Assembly: GCF_028471945.1 (NCBI RefSeq)
Contig: NZ_CP110128.1
Location: forward strand, 1,600,501-1,664,500
From: Pseudomonas sp. WJP1
Lineage (GTDB): Bacteria; Pseudomonadota; Gammaproteobacteria; Pseudomonadales; Pseudomonadaceae
DNA length: 64,000 nt
Reading direction: 5' to 3'
Part shown: piece after piece, positions 55,745-63,810 of the stretch
Layout: each line of letters begins with the position of its first letter
Position numbering within the stretch: the first letter of the stretch is position 1
Notes under the pieces: model-generated
The model's input: only the letters and a program-made list of their open reading frames with translations
Databases searched by the model: none
What the model was told of the DNA's origin: nothing
Translations under genes and position numbers: made by a program

Positions 55745-56677
55745 GTGAGCGCCACCCGGCGCAGCGCCGATGGATTCGCCCTGCAAGTGATGGTGGGGTT
55801 GTGCCTGGTCTGGGGCATTCAGCAGGTGATGATCAAGTGGGCGGCGCCCGATATTGCGCCGGTCATGCAGGCGGCCGGGCGTTCGGGCATGTCCGCGCTG
55901 CTGGTGGCTTTGTTGATCTGCTGGAAGGGCGGTTGGGACCAGGTGGGCGCCACCTGGCGCGGCGGCCTGTTGGCCGGGGCCTTGTTTGGCCTGGAGTTCC
56001 TGTTCATTTCCGAAGGCCTGCAACTGACCACGGCGGCGCACATGTCGGTGTTCCTCTACACCGCGCCGATTTTCACGGCGTTGGGCGTGCACTGGTTGTT
56101 GCCGAGTGAGCGTTTGCGGCCTGTGCAGTGGCTGGGCATTTTCCTGGCCTTCGTCGGCATCGGCATTGCGTTTGCCGGGGGGGTGTCCTGGGATAACCTC
56201 GATCGCCGCATGTTGCTGGGCGATGCGTTGGGCGTCCTGGCGGGGGCTTGCTGGGGCGCGACCACCGTGGTGGTGCGCGCGTCGCGTCTGTCGGAGGCGC
56301 CGGTGACCCTTACATTGTTTTACCAGTTGATCGTCGGTTTCATCGGCCTGCTGCTGATTGCGTTGCTCAGCGGCCAGATCACCCAGGTCAGCTTGACCAG
56401 TGTGGCAGTGGCCAGCGTGCTGTTCCAGGGCATCGTGGTGTCGTTCTTCAGCTACCTGGTCTGGTTCTGGTTGCTGCGCCGGTATCTGGCGGCCAACCTC
56501 GCGGTGTTTTCGTTCATGACGCCCTTGTTTGGCGTCACGTTCGGGGTGGTCCTGCTGGGGGAGGCGCTGAGCCTCAATTTCGTCATCGGTGCCGTGCTGG
56601 TGTTGCTGGGGATTACCTTTGTCAGCGCTGAACAGTGGGTGCGTCGCCGTTTGCGCAGCGCCCTTGGGCAGTCTTGA
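55745..56677 (+). CDS. EamA-family permease
   Basis: A 310-residue inner-membrane protein with ten spans in two EamA repeats: LQVMVGLCLVWGIQQVMIKWAAPDIAP opens the first, and LVWFWLLRRYLAANLAVFSFMTPLFGVTFGV is the typical end of the second. Start GTG at 55745 with GAGG seven bases ahead. The substrate is unknown. It is the third EamA gene in this window; the three share only the fold. Confidence 0.88.
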   Translation: MSATRRSADGFALQVMVGLCLVWGIQQVMIKWAAPDIAPVMQAAGRSGMSALLVALLICWKGGWDQVGATWRGGLLAGALFGLEFLFISEGLQLTTAAHMSVFLYTAPIFTALGVHWLLPSERLRPVQWLGIFLAFVGIGIAFAGGVSWDNLDRRMLLGDALGVLAGACWGATTVVVRASRLSEAPVTLTLFYQLIVGFIGLLLIALLSGQITQVSLTSVAVASVLFQGIVVSFFSYLVWFWLLRRYLAANLAVFSFMTPLFGVTFGVVLLGEALSLNFVIGAVLVLLGITFVSAEQWVRRRLRSALGQS

Positions 56678-56863
56678 ATGGCCTGTGAGGCATGCCGTCC
56701 ACCGTTGGCAACGCGCCCGGCTGAACCCATGTCGTTGGATTGTGATCCATTCAGTAACAGATCGTTGTCATGTTCGACGAGCATTGCTCGGCACTTCGGA
56801 CTATTATCAGTGCGAAGCGACTATAGAATTCCGGTCGCCCGGCACTACCCTGAAGGGGGCATC

Positions 56864-56992
56864 ATGAAAGAGAAAATTCAAAACTGGCTGCACGACCTGG
56901 GTGTTGCACTCGGTTTGATTGAACCGCCTCTGCAACCTGTGCCTATTCGCACCGACGACGAACAGCGCCGACGCCAGCAGCGTCGCCGGTAA
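56864..56992 (+). CDS. Small protein of 42 residues
   Basis: The ATG at 56864 follows GAAGGGGGC at ideal distance; the 42-residue product MKEKIQNWLHDLGVALGLIEPP..., ending in an Arg/Gln-rich tail (DEQRRRQQRRR), has an amphipathic N-terminal helix and a strongly basic C-terminus. I do not recognise its family. The length, ribosome site and composition support a real small gene rather than chance. Confidence 0.55.
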   Translation: MKEKIQNWLHDLGVALGLIEPPLQPVPIRTDDEQRRRQQRRR

Positions 56993-57076
56993 ACGCGACG
57001 TCGTCCCTGCAGCAGCAGCCAAGGGCTGCTGCTCGCTGCTCTATGCGTAATAACGATTGCAGGGAGATCGGCCCGG

Positions 57077-57328
57077 TCAATGCCGCGCGATCTCCATCAA
57101 GAACCGGCTCAAGTCGTTCGCCGTCCTGGCAGTCTTGAGCATCTGGTCCTCCTCTGCGGTGAATGCCGTCAAGCCGAGTTCGTCTTCCAGATGGAAGATC
57201 AGGTCTTCGATATCCGCTTTATCCAATCCCAATTGCGCCAGGCTGGCGTTGTCGTCGAAGTCATCCCGACCGTCAAGCAGGCGGCTGATGAATTGATGGA
57301 CGGCGGCACGCACGGCAGCTCTTTTCAT
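57077..57328 (-). CDS. Acyl-carrier-protein-like protein lacking the phosphopantetheine serine
   Basis: An 83-residue protein with the ACP-type four-helix pattern: VHQFISRLLDGRDDFDDNASLAQLGLD, then KADIEDLIFHLEDELGL, and a C-terminal helix. In a true carrier the helix-2 motif is LGxDSL; here it reads LGLDKA, so Lys replaces the Ser that would carry 4-phosphopantetheine. It is thus likely a structural or regulatory relative (DUF1493-like?). GGAAGAG precedes the ATG at 57328; the frame's 29-codon upstream extension is dropped. It lies downstream of the metallo-beta-lactamase-fold gene on the opposite side of its stop (66 bases). Confidence 0.7.
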   Translation of the reverse strand: MKRAAVRAAVHQFISRLLDGRDDFDDNASLAQLGLDKADIEDLIFHLEDELGLTAFTAEEDQMLKTARTANDLSRFLMEIARH

Positions 57329-57393
57329 GGCAGCTCTTCCACGGCGTTGTGGTGATCCCTGCTGTTTGTTCCTCAGGTTGAGTACAGCAGGCT

Positions 57394-58119
57394 TCAGGCG
57401 TGCGAGCGTTGCCACTGGTCAATCATGTCACGCAGATGGGCTCCGGAAAAACTGCCGAAATGTCCGCCATGCACCGTACGGATCGGCAGGCCGCGCAAGC
57501 GCTGCAGGCTGCGTGCGTAATCATCGAGGTTGGAGTGGTAGGCGTCTTCGATCAACGGCCCGTCGTAGATGATGTCGCCGCTGAACAGGGTCTCGGTGGC
57601 CGCTTCGTACAGGCTGATGCCACCTGGGGAATGCCCCGGGGTGTGCAGCACTTGCAGCACCCGGTTACCCAGGTCCAGTACATCGCCTTCGTCGATCGTT
57701 TTGGTGGCCGGTGCGGCCTTGACCCGATACTCGGCGTAGCACAATGGGCAATCAGGGTGCGCTTCGAACATGTCGTCGCCGACGAAGGCTTTGCTCAAGT
57801 CGTTTTCGCCGTCCGGTGCGGCCAGGATATCCGCTTCGGCCGGGTGCACCAGGCGCTCGGCGAATTCGTGGTGCCCGGCAATATGGTCGAAATGGCAGTG
57901 GCTGGCCACCGCCACCAGGGGCCGCTCGGTGATCCACGGCAGTTGCTCACGCAGGCTGACCAGCCCCGAGCCGCTGTCGAGCAACAAGTCTTTGTCGCGG
58001 CCTTGAATGTGCCAAAGGTTGCAGCGATAGAAGGGGCGAATGTAAGGCTCGTGAATCAGTCGGATGCCATCGCTGAGCTGTTTGACTTCGAACCACTGAT
58101 CGCGGCTGACGATCTTCAT
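57394..58119 (-). CDS. Metallo-beta-lactamase-fold hydrolase
   Basis: A 241-residue MBL-fold protein with the zinc motif SHCHFDHIAGHHEF (HxHxDH), the third His in LHTPGHSPGG, Asp in LFSGDIIYDG and the final His region VHGGHFGSF. It belongs with glyoxalase-II-like proteins. The substrate is unknown. It sits immediately after the symporter's terminator and leads to the ACP-like gene on the same strand. Confidence 0.9.
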   Translation of the reverse strand: MKIVSRDQWFEVKQLSDGIRLIHEPYIRPFYRCNLWHIQGRDKDLLLDSGSGLVSLREQLPWITERPLVAVASHCHFDHIAGHHEFAERLVHPAEADILAAPDGENDLSKAFVGDDMFEAHPDCPLCYAEYRVKAAPATKTIDEGDVLDLGNRVLQVLHTPGHSPGGISLYEAATETLFSGDIIYDGPLIEDAYHSNLDDYARSLQRLRGLPIRTVHGGHFGSFSGAHLRDMIDQWQRSHA

Positions 58120-58137
58120 GGGCAGTTTCCTTCAGGC

Positions 58138-58174
58138 GAAAAAAAACGAGTGTGGCAACCGACGCCACACTCGT
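58138..58174 (-). terminator. Intrinsic terminator of the symporter gene
   Basis: ACGAGTGTGGC (58146-58156) and GCCACACTCGT (58164-58174) form a perfect 11-base stem; reading leftward it is followed by eight T residues. It separates the symporter transcript from the MBL gene. Confidence 0.92.
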
Positions 58175-58204
58175 CGAAGAAAGCATCAAGTCGTTATATT
58201 CAGC

Positions 58205-59584
58205 TTAGGCGGCGCTGGCCTGCATCGCCGGGCGTGGGGACAGCAGGCTGACCACCACGAAGCTCACCAGGCCTACGCCGAGGCTGTAGTAGATCGGCGT
58301 GTTGGCGTCCAGGCCGTCCTTGAACATGAACAGCAGCGCGGTGGCGAAGCCCAGGCCCATGCTGGCGATGGCGCCGGCGGTGGTGGCGCGTTTCCAGAAG
58401 ATCGCGCCGATCAGCGGAACCAGCATGCCGCCTACCAACAGGTTGTAGGCCAGGGTCAGGGCGCTGATCACGTCGTTCACCACCAGGGCGATGCCCAGCA
58501 CCACGATACCGGTCAGCATGGTCACCAGGCGGTTCAGGCCCAGGCTCGACTGTTTACCGCCGCGCAGTTTTGGCAGCAGGTCTTCGGTCAGGGTGGTGGC
58601 GGCGGCGAGCAGGCCGGCGCTGGCGGTGGACATCATGGCGGCCAGTGCGGCAGCGATCACCAGGCCACGGATGCCGTCCGGCAGGGACAGTTTGACGATG
58701 GCGGCGAAAGCGTTGTTGACGTTGTCCAGATCCGGGATCAGAACGTGGGCAGCCATGCCGATCAGGGCGCAGGCCAGACCGTAGAGGATGCAGTAGACAC
58801 CGGCGAACGTACCGGCAACCTGGGCCACTTTGGCGGTCTTGACGGTGAACACCCGTTGCCAGATGTCCTGACCGATCAGGATGCCGAAGAAGTAGATCAT
58901 GAAGTAGGTGATGATGGTGTCCCAGCCGATGGTGGTGAAGCTGAAGCTTGCCGCCGGCAGTTTCAACACCAGTTCATCCCAACCGCCGACGCGGTACAGG
59001 CAGATTGGCAACAGGATGAACATCAGGCCTACGGTCTTGATGACGAACTGGACGATGTCGGTCAGGGTCAGCGACCACATGCCGCCAATGGCCGAATAAA
59101 CCACCACGACGCCACCGCCGAGCAGTACCGAGACCCAGAATGGCAGGCCGAACAGCACTTGCAGCACGGTGCCGATGGCCAGGATCGAGGTCACGCCGAT
59201 CATCAGTGCGTACGCCAGCATGATCGCCGCGCTCGCGGAGCGGGCCATCGGGTTGTAGCGTTTTTCCAGCACCTGGGTAACGGTGTAGATCTTCAGTTTC
59301 AGCAGCGGCTTGGCGAGGAACAGGTTCAGCGCGACGATCCCGCAACCCAGTGCGGCACACAACCAGAAACCGGAGATGCCATGCACGTAGCCCAGGCGCA
59401 CGGTGCCCACGGTGGACGCGCCGCCGAGGACGGTGGCGGCCATGGTGCCCATGTACAGGCTCGGGCCGAGGTTGCGACCGGCGACCAAAAAGTCTTCGTT
59501 GGTCTTGGCCTTGCGCATGCCGTAATAGCCGAGTATCAGCATCGCGGCGGCGTAGATGAGTACGACGAATAAATCCAAAGCCAT
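58205..59584 (-). CDS. Sodium:solute symporter (SSS family)
   Basis: A 459-residue membrane protein of about twelve or thirteen spans with the SSS pattern: MALDLFVVLIYAAAMLILGYYGMRKAKTNEDFLVAGRNLG, GTVRLGYVHGISGFWLCAALG, and AAALAAMMSTASAGLLAAATTL as the SSS signature. In PAO1 the gene at this position (PA1418, by recollection) lies in the guanidinobutyrate cluster, so a guanidino compound or related amine is a reasonable substrate. It is separated from the NCS1 gene by a REP pair. Confidence 0.9.
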   Translation of the reverse strand: MALDLFVVLIYAAAMLILGYYGMRKAKTNEDFLVAGRNLGPSLYMGTMAATVLGGASTVGTVRLGYVHGISGFWLCAALGCGIVALNLFLAKPLLKLKIYTVTQVLEKRYNPMARSASAAIMLAYALMIGVTSILAIGTVLQVLFGLPFWVSVLLGGGVVVVYSAIGGMWSLTLTDIVQFVIKTVGLMFILLPICLYRVGGWDELVLKLPAASFSFTTIGWDTIITYFMIYFFGILIGQDIWQRVFTVKTAKVAQVAGTFAGVYCILYGLACALIGMAAHVLIPDLDNVNNAFAAIVKLSLPDGIRGLVIAAALAAMMSTASAGLLAAATTLTEDLLPKLRGGKQSSLGLNRLVTMLTGIVVLGIALVVNDVISALTLAYNLLVGGMLVPLIGAIFWKRATTAGAIASMGLGFATALLFMFKDGLDANTPIYYSLGVGLVSFVVVSLLSPRPAMQASAA

Positions 59585-59650
59585 TGTGGCGTGTCTCCGA
59601 TTGTCTTTTTTATGTGAGGCTGAAAATCAAACCCTGTGGAAACATCAACC

Positions 59651-59742
59651 CCTGTGGGAGCGGGCTTGCCCGCGATGGGGGCGCCACGGTCTGTCAGGCA
59701 GACCGAGTCATCGTTCATCGCGGGCAAGCCCGCTCCCACAGG
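59651..59742. repeat. REP-type inverted pair (GGGAGCGGGCTTGC family)
   Basis: Perfect 27-base arms at 59651-59677 and 59716-59742 lie between two same-strand transporter genes, inside what would be one operon. It may set different mRNA levels for the upstream and downstream parts. Confidence 0.92.
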
Positions 59743-59771
59743 TAATGCATTAACCACAGGTGATGCGTTTG

Positions 59772-61280
59772 TCAGGCGACTTGTCGCATCGCCGGTTTAA
59801 CGAGCGAATCCGTGCTCTTGCTACGTGAATCATTCGGTCCGAACACCGCGCTCGATTCCGGGAACAGGCTCAGCAGCACCAGGTACACCACCGAGGCCAG
59901 GCCCAGGGTGACTGGCAGGCTGATGTCGATACCGCCGGCCATTTCGCCCAGTGGTCCGACGAACTGCCCTGGCAGGTTCACGAAGCACAGGCCGACGGCC
60001 GCGCTCGGGATCCAGGCGCCCAGGCCACGCCAGTTCCAGCCGTGGGTGAACCAGTAGCGGCCGCCTTTTTCGCCGCGGGTGAACACCTGCAGGTCATCCG
60101 GGCAGTAGAAGCCGCGACGCACCAGCAGGCCGATGATCATGATCACCATCCACGGAGTGGTGCAGGTGATGATCAGTACGGCGAAGGTCGACACGCTCTG
60201 CACCAGGTTCGCTGCGAAGCGACCGATGAAGATGAAGGCAATCGACATCACACCGATCAGCAGCGTGGCCTTGACTCGCGACAGTGCCCGGGGGAACACG
60301 CTGGACATGTCCAGCCCGGTGCCATACAGCGAGGTGGTGCCGGTGGACATGCCGCCGATCACCGCAATCAGGCACACCGGCAGGAAGAACCAGCTCGGCG
60401 AAACCGCTAGCAGGCCGCCGACGTAGTTGTTGGCCGCGATGTAGTCCGGTGCCTTGACCGCTACGATGGTGGCGGTGACGAGGCCGAACAGGAACGGAAT
60501 CAGCGTGGCCAGTTGCGCAGCGATCACCGACACCATGATCCGGCCTTTCGGCGTTTCACGCGGGATGTAGCGCGACCAGTCGCCGAGGAACGCGCCGAAG
60601 GAAATCGGGTTGCTCATGGCGACCAGCGCAGCGCCAATGAACGCGGCCCAGAAACCGGCCTGGCCCATGGCCACAGTGCCGGCGTACTGGCTGTCGAACG
60701 CCGGGGCAAACGCGAAGATGCCCAGCAGGAACAACAGGCTGGCCGCCCACACCGCGATGCGGTTGACCCACAGCATGAAGCGGAAACCGTAGATGCACAC
60801 CGTCAACACCAGCAGCGCGAACAAACCGTAGGCCAGGCCCAGGGTCAGGTCGGTTTCCGGCAGGTCGATCAGGCGCTTGGCGCCGCCTACCAGTGCGTCA
60901 CCCGAACTCCAGACGGAGAGCGAGAAGAACGCGATGGCGGTCAGCAGCGACAGGAAGGAACCGACGATGCGCCCGTGCACACCGAAGTGCGCGCCGGAAG
61001 ACACGGCGTTGTTGGTGCCGTTGATCGGCCCGAACAGGCCCATCGGCGCGAGGATCAATGCACCGAGCACCACACCCAGCACAATCGCCCAGACGCCCGC
61101 CTGGAAAGACAGGCCGAACAGTACCGGAAAACTGCCGAGCACGGCGGTTGCAAAGGTGTTGGCGCCACCGAAGATCAAGCGAAACAGGTCGCTGGGCCGG
61201 GCGGTGCGCTCATTGTCCGGGATCTGTTCGACCCCGTTTGTTTCGATGCTAAGGCTGTTTTCGTTGTTTTTGTTATTCAT
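59772..61280 (-). CDS. NCS1 (purine-cytosine permease) family transporter
   Basis: A 502-residue twelve-span transporter of the nucleobase:cation symporter-1 family. FRLIFGGANTFATAVLGSFPVLFGLSFQAGVWAIVLGVV and GPINGTNNAVSSGAHFGVHGRIVGSFLSLLTAI are the family's first spans. In PAO1 PA1419 has the same position. A nucleobase or guanidino-type ligand is plausible; the cluster suggests the latter. It lies 55 bases after the NTF2-like gene. Confidence 0.9.
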   Translation of the reverse strand: MNNKNNENSLSIETNGVEQIPDNERTARPSDLFRLIFGGANTFATAVLGSFPVLFGLSFQAGVWAIVLGVVLGALILAPMGLFGPINGTNNAVSSGAHFGVHGRIVGSFLSLLTAIAFFSLSVWSSGDALVGGAKRLIDLPETDLTLGLAYGLFALLVLTVCIYGFRFMLWVNRIAVWAASLLFLLGIFAFAPAFDSQYAGTVAMGQAGFWAAFIGAALVAMSNPISFGAFLGDWSRYIPRETPKGRIMVSVIAAQLATLIPFLFGLVTATIVAVKAPDYIAANNYVGGLLAVSPSWFFLPVCLIAVIGGMSTGTTSLYGTGLDMSSVFPRALSRVKATLLIGVMSIAFIFIGRFAANLVQSVSTFAVLIITCTTPWMVIMIIGLLVRRGFYCPDDLQVFTRGEKGGRYWFTHGWNWRGLGAWIPSAAVGLCFVNLPGQFVGPLGEMAGGIDISLPVTLGLASVVYLVLLSLFPESSAVFGPNDSRSKSTDSLVKPAMRQVA

Positions 61281-61335
61281 GATCTGCTCCGATCATAAAG
61301 GCGCGCTCATCGTGTGTGAGCGTCACCTGTGTTGG

Positions 61336-61758
61336 CTAAGGGGTTGGCAGCCCTTCCGGCATCGCGGACAAATGTTCGTGGCAGGCCAGCCATAGGCCTT
61401 GTTGTTCTTGGCCAGACGCTTGTTTCTTGAAAACAATCGTCTCGCGCTCCTGGCTAAAGTGCTGCTCCCCTTGCATGCGCAGCTCGGTGGCCACGTCATG
61501 GATGAAAATCGCCACGTCACCCTGCAGGCTGACGAAAGCGTTGCTCGACGTGCACGAGAGCACTTCGAAGCAGTCCTCGGCGCGCCAGCTGTCCCACAAC
61601 GCCTGGTAGGCATCGCGCGACAGCAGGGGCTGTTCGAGGGTGTAGAAGACGAAGCTGGCATCGGCGCTGAACGCGCCGAAGTAGGCTTCGCGATCGTTGC
61701 GGGCGAAGGCGGACACCAGGTCGGCGGCCGCTTTCAAGACCTGATCGCGTTCAATCAT
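61336..61758 (-). CDS. NTF2/SnoaL-like small protein
   Basis: A 140-residue protein of the NTF2-like cone fold: FARNDREAYFGAFSADASFVFYTLEQPLLSRDAYQALWDSW, AFVSLQGDVAIFIHDVATELRMQGEQHF. It resembles AtzH/DUF4440-type accessory proteins. Its start lies nine bases after the gbuA stop, so it is co-translated. The syntenic PA1420 has no known role that I can recall. Confidence 0.85.
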   Translation of the reverse strand: MIERDQVLKAAADLVSAFARNDREAYFGAFSADASFVFYTLEQPLLSRDAYQALWDSWRAEDCFEVLSCTSSNAFVSLQGDVAIFIHDVATELRMQGEQHFSQERETIVFKKQASGQEQQGLWLACHEHLSAMPEGLPTP

Positions 61759-61767
61759 GACCGATCC

Positions 61768-62718
61768 TCAGCGATGGACTACGCCAGGCAGTACGCAGAG
61801 CATTTCGTACAGCAGGTTGGCGGCCAGCAGCGAGGTGTTGCCGGTGGTGTCGTAAGCGGGCGAGACTTCTACCAGATCGCAACCGACCAGGTCCAGGCCT
61901 TGGCAGCCACGGACGATCTCGATCGCCTGGATGGTCGTCAGGCCGCCGATTTCCGGGGTGCCGGTGCCAGGTGCCCAGGCCGGATCGATACCGTCGATGT
62001 CGAAGCTCAGGTACACCGGACCGCCGCCGACTTTCTCGCGCACTTCGGCCATCAGGGGGGCCAGGGACTTGTGCCAGCACTCTTCGGCCTGAACCACACG
62101 GAAGCCCTGGTTGCGGCTCCAGTTGAAGTCGTCAGCGGTGTAGCCCTGGGCACGCAGACCGATCTGGACCACACGGTCCGGGTCGATCAGGCCTTCTTCG
62201 ACGGCGCGACGGAAGGTGGTGCCGTGGGCGATTTTCTCGCCGAACATGTGATCGTTCACATCGGCGTGGGCGTCGATGTGCACCAGGCCGACCTTGCCGT
62301 GCTTTTTATGGATGGCACGCAGGATCGGCAGGGTGATGGTGTGGTCGCCACCCAGGGTCAGGGGGATCACATCGTGTTCGAGGATGTTGTCGTAGGATTC
62401 TTCGATGATCCGTACGGCATCCAGCAGGTTGAAGGTGTTGATCGCCACGTCGCCGATATCGGCAACCGACAGCGAGTCGAACGGCGCAGCGCCGGTGGCC
62501 ATGTTGTACGGGCGGATCATGACCGATTCAGCGCGGATTTCACGAGGCCCGAAACGGGTGCCAGGGCGCAGGGAAGTACCGATGTCCAGCGGCACGCCGA
62601 CAAAAGCGGCGTCCAGACCTGCAGCGGTCGGTACATGGGGGAGTCGCATCATGGTGGCGATGCCGCCGAAGCGCGGCATTTCGTTGCCGCCCAGTGGTTG
62701 GTGAAGAATCTTGTCCAC
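61768..62718 (-). CDS. gbuA: Guanidinobutyrase (ureohydrolase family)
   Basis: A 316-residue ureohydrolase. The binuclear manganese ligands are in GGDHT, DAHADVND and SFDIDGIDPAWAPGTGTPE. The sequence MDKILHQPLGGNEMPRFGGIATMMRLPHV is close to the P. aeruginosa GbuA N-terminus as I remember it, which favours 4-guanidinobutyrate over agmatine as substrate, giving 4-aminobutyrate and urea. Starts at GTG 62718 with GAGG eight bases ahead. First gene of the operon gbuA-NTF2-NCS1-(REP)-symporter. Confidence 0.93.
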   Translation of the reverse strand: MDKILHQPLGGNEMPRFGGIATMMRLPHVPTAAGLDAAFVGVPLDIGTSLRPGTRFGPREIRAESVMIRPYNMATGAAPFDSLSVADIGDVAINTFNLLDAVRIIEESYDNILEHDVIPLTLGGDHTITLPILRAIHKKHGKVGLVHIDAHADVNDHMFGEKIAHGTTFRRAVEEGLIDPDRVVQIGLRAQGYTADDFNWSRNQGFRVVQAEECWHKSLAPLMAEVREKVGGGPVYLSFDIDGIDPAWAPGTGTPEIGGLTTIQAIEIVRGCQGLDLVGCDLVEVSPAYDTTGNTSLLAANLLYEMLCVLPGVVHR

Positions 62719-62843
62719 GGGTAGGGCCTCATCGTCGTTGTTTTATTTATTGGGTTACACCGTTCACGCAGGGACGGGTACCACGAGTAGGTGCCGATTC
62801 TGCGAAATGTAGTGGCCGGGAAGAATCGCTACGGGCAAATACT

Positions 62844-62867
62844 TAGTTCAGATTTTTCTAAACTAAT
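62844..62867. promoter_or_regulatory. GbuR operator candidate
   Basis: Ten-base arms TTAGTTCAGA and TCTAAACTAA, with one mismatch, flank TTTT in the gbuA-gbuR gap, giving T-N11-A geometry as expected for a LysR-type box. It lies 45 bases before the gbuR start and 126 bases before that of gbuA. Confidence 0.6.
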
Positions 62868-62911
62868 GCTGGTCAGGGAGATAGACTTCTCACCGATCTC
62901 TGGAGAACCCC

Positions 62912-63805
62912 ATGGCCAACGCTTTACCCGACCTGAAACTTTTGCGCATTTTCGTCAGCGTGGTGCGGCATCAGGGCTTTGCCAACGCCCAGCAAGAGCT
63001 CAACCTCTCGACGTCGGCCATCAGCACCTACATGAGCCAGCTCGAAGCCGCCCTGGGGCTGGTGTTGTGCCATCGTGGCCGTGGCGGGTTCAGCCTGACC
63101 AGCAAGGGTGAACTGTTTCATCAGGAAACCCTGCGTCTATTGGGCGAGCTCGAAGGTTTTGAACAATATGCCGCCGCCCTCAAGGGCGAATTGCGCGGCA
63201 CGCTGAACCTGGGGGTGATCGATTCCACGGTCAGCGACAAGGCCTTGCCGTTCGCCGAAGCCATCGGCGCCTACAGCCAGGAGCACCCGGCGGTACACTT
63301 GCACCTGTCGGTGATGAGCCCCTACGAACTGCAACTGGGCGTGCAGGACAACCGCCTCGACCTGGCCATCGGCGCGTTTTCCACGCGCATGAGCGGTCTG
63401 GTATACATGCCGCTGTACCGCGAACAGCACTGGTTGTATTGCAGCACGCGGCATCCGCTGTTCAACGAACGGCGCATCCCCGAGCAGGTCATCACCCAGC
63501 AACGCATGGTCGGTCGTGGCTACTGGAGCCAGGCCGAGCTGGCCCGTCACGGCTTCAAGCACAGCGCCGCGACCGTGGAAAGCATGGAGGCGCAGCTGAT
63601 CCTGGTGCTGTCCGGTGCCTACATCGGTTACTTGCCGGAACACTACGCCCAGGCGTGGGCCGACAAGGGCGACCTGCGCGTGTTGCTGCCGGCCACCTTC
63701 GGTTATCAGGCGCCGTTCTCGATGATCGTGCGCCGTGGGCGTAGCCGTGAGCCGTTGATCCAGACCTTTCGCGATCTGCTCAAAGCACAACTCAACCAGG
63801 CGTGA
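62912..63805 (+). CDS. gbuR: LysR-family regulator GbuR
   Basis: A 297-residue LysR-type regulator: LKLLRIFVSVVRHQGFANAQQELNLSTSAISTYMSQLE helix-turn-helix and a two-lobe effector domain. Position and divergence from gbuA match GbuR, the guanidinobutyrate-responsive activator in P. aeruginosa. GGAGA lies seven bases before ATG. Next gene begins six bases after the stop. Confidence 0.93.
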   Translation: MANALPDLKLLRIFVSVVRHQGFANAQQELNLSTSAISTYMSQLEAALGLVLCHRGRGGFSLTSKGELFHQETLRLLGELEGFEQYAAALKGELRGTLNLGVIDSTVSDKALPFAEAIGAYSQEHPAVHLHLSVMSPYELQLGVQDNRLDLAIGAFSTRMSGLVYMPLYREQHWLYCSTRHPLFNERRIPEQVITQQRMVGRGYWSQAELARHGFKHSAATVESMEAQLILVLSGAYIGYLPEHYAQAWADKGDLRVLLPATFGYQAPFSMIVRRGRSREPLIQTFRDLLKAQLNQA

Positions 63806-63810
63806 AGAAG

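Noticed and set aside
58118..59572. 484-codon plus-strand frame opposite the symporter
   Set aside because: Shadow; composition (His, Gln, Gly, Asp repeats) is that of complementary hydrophobic codons.
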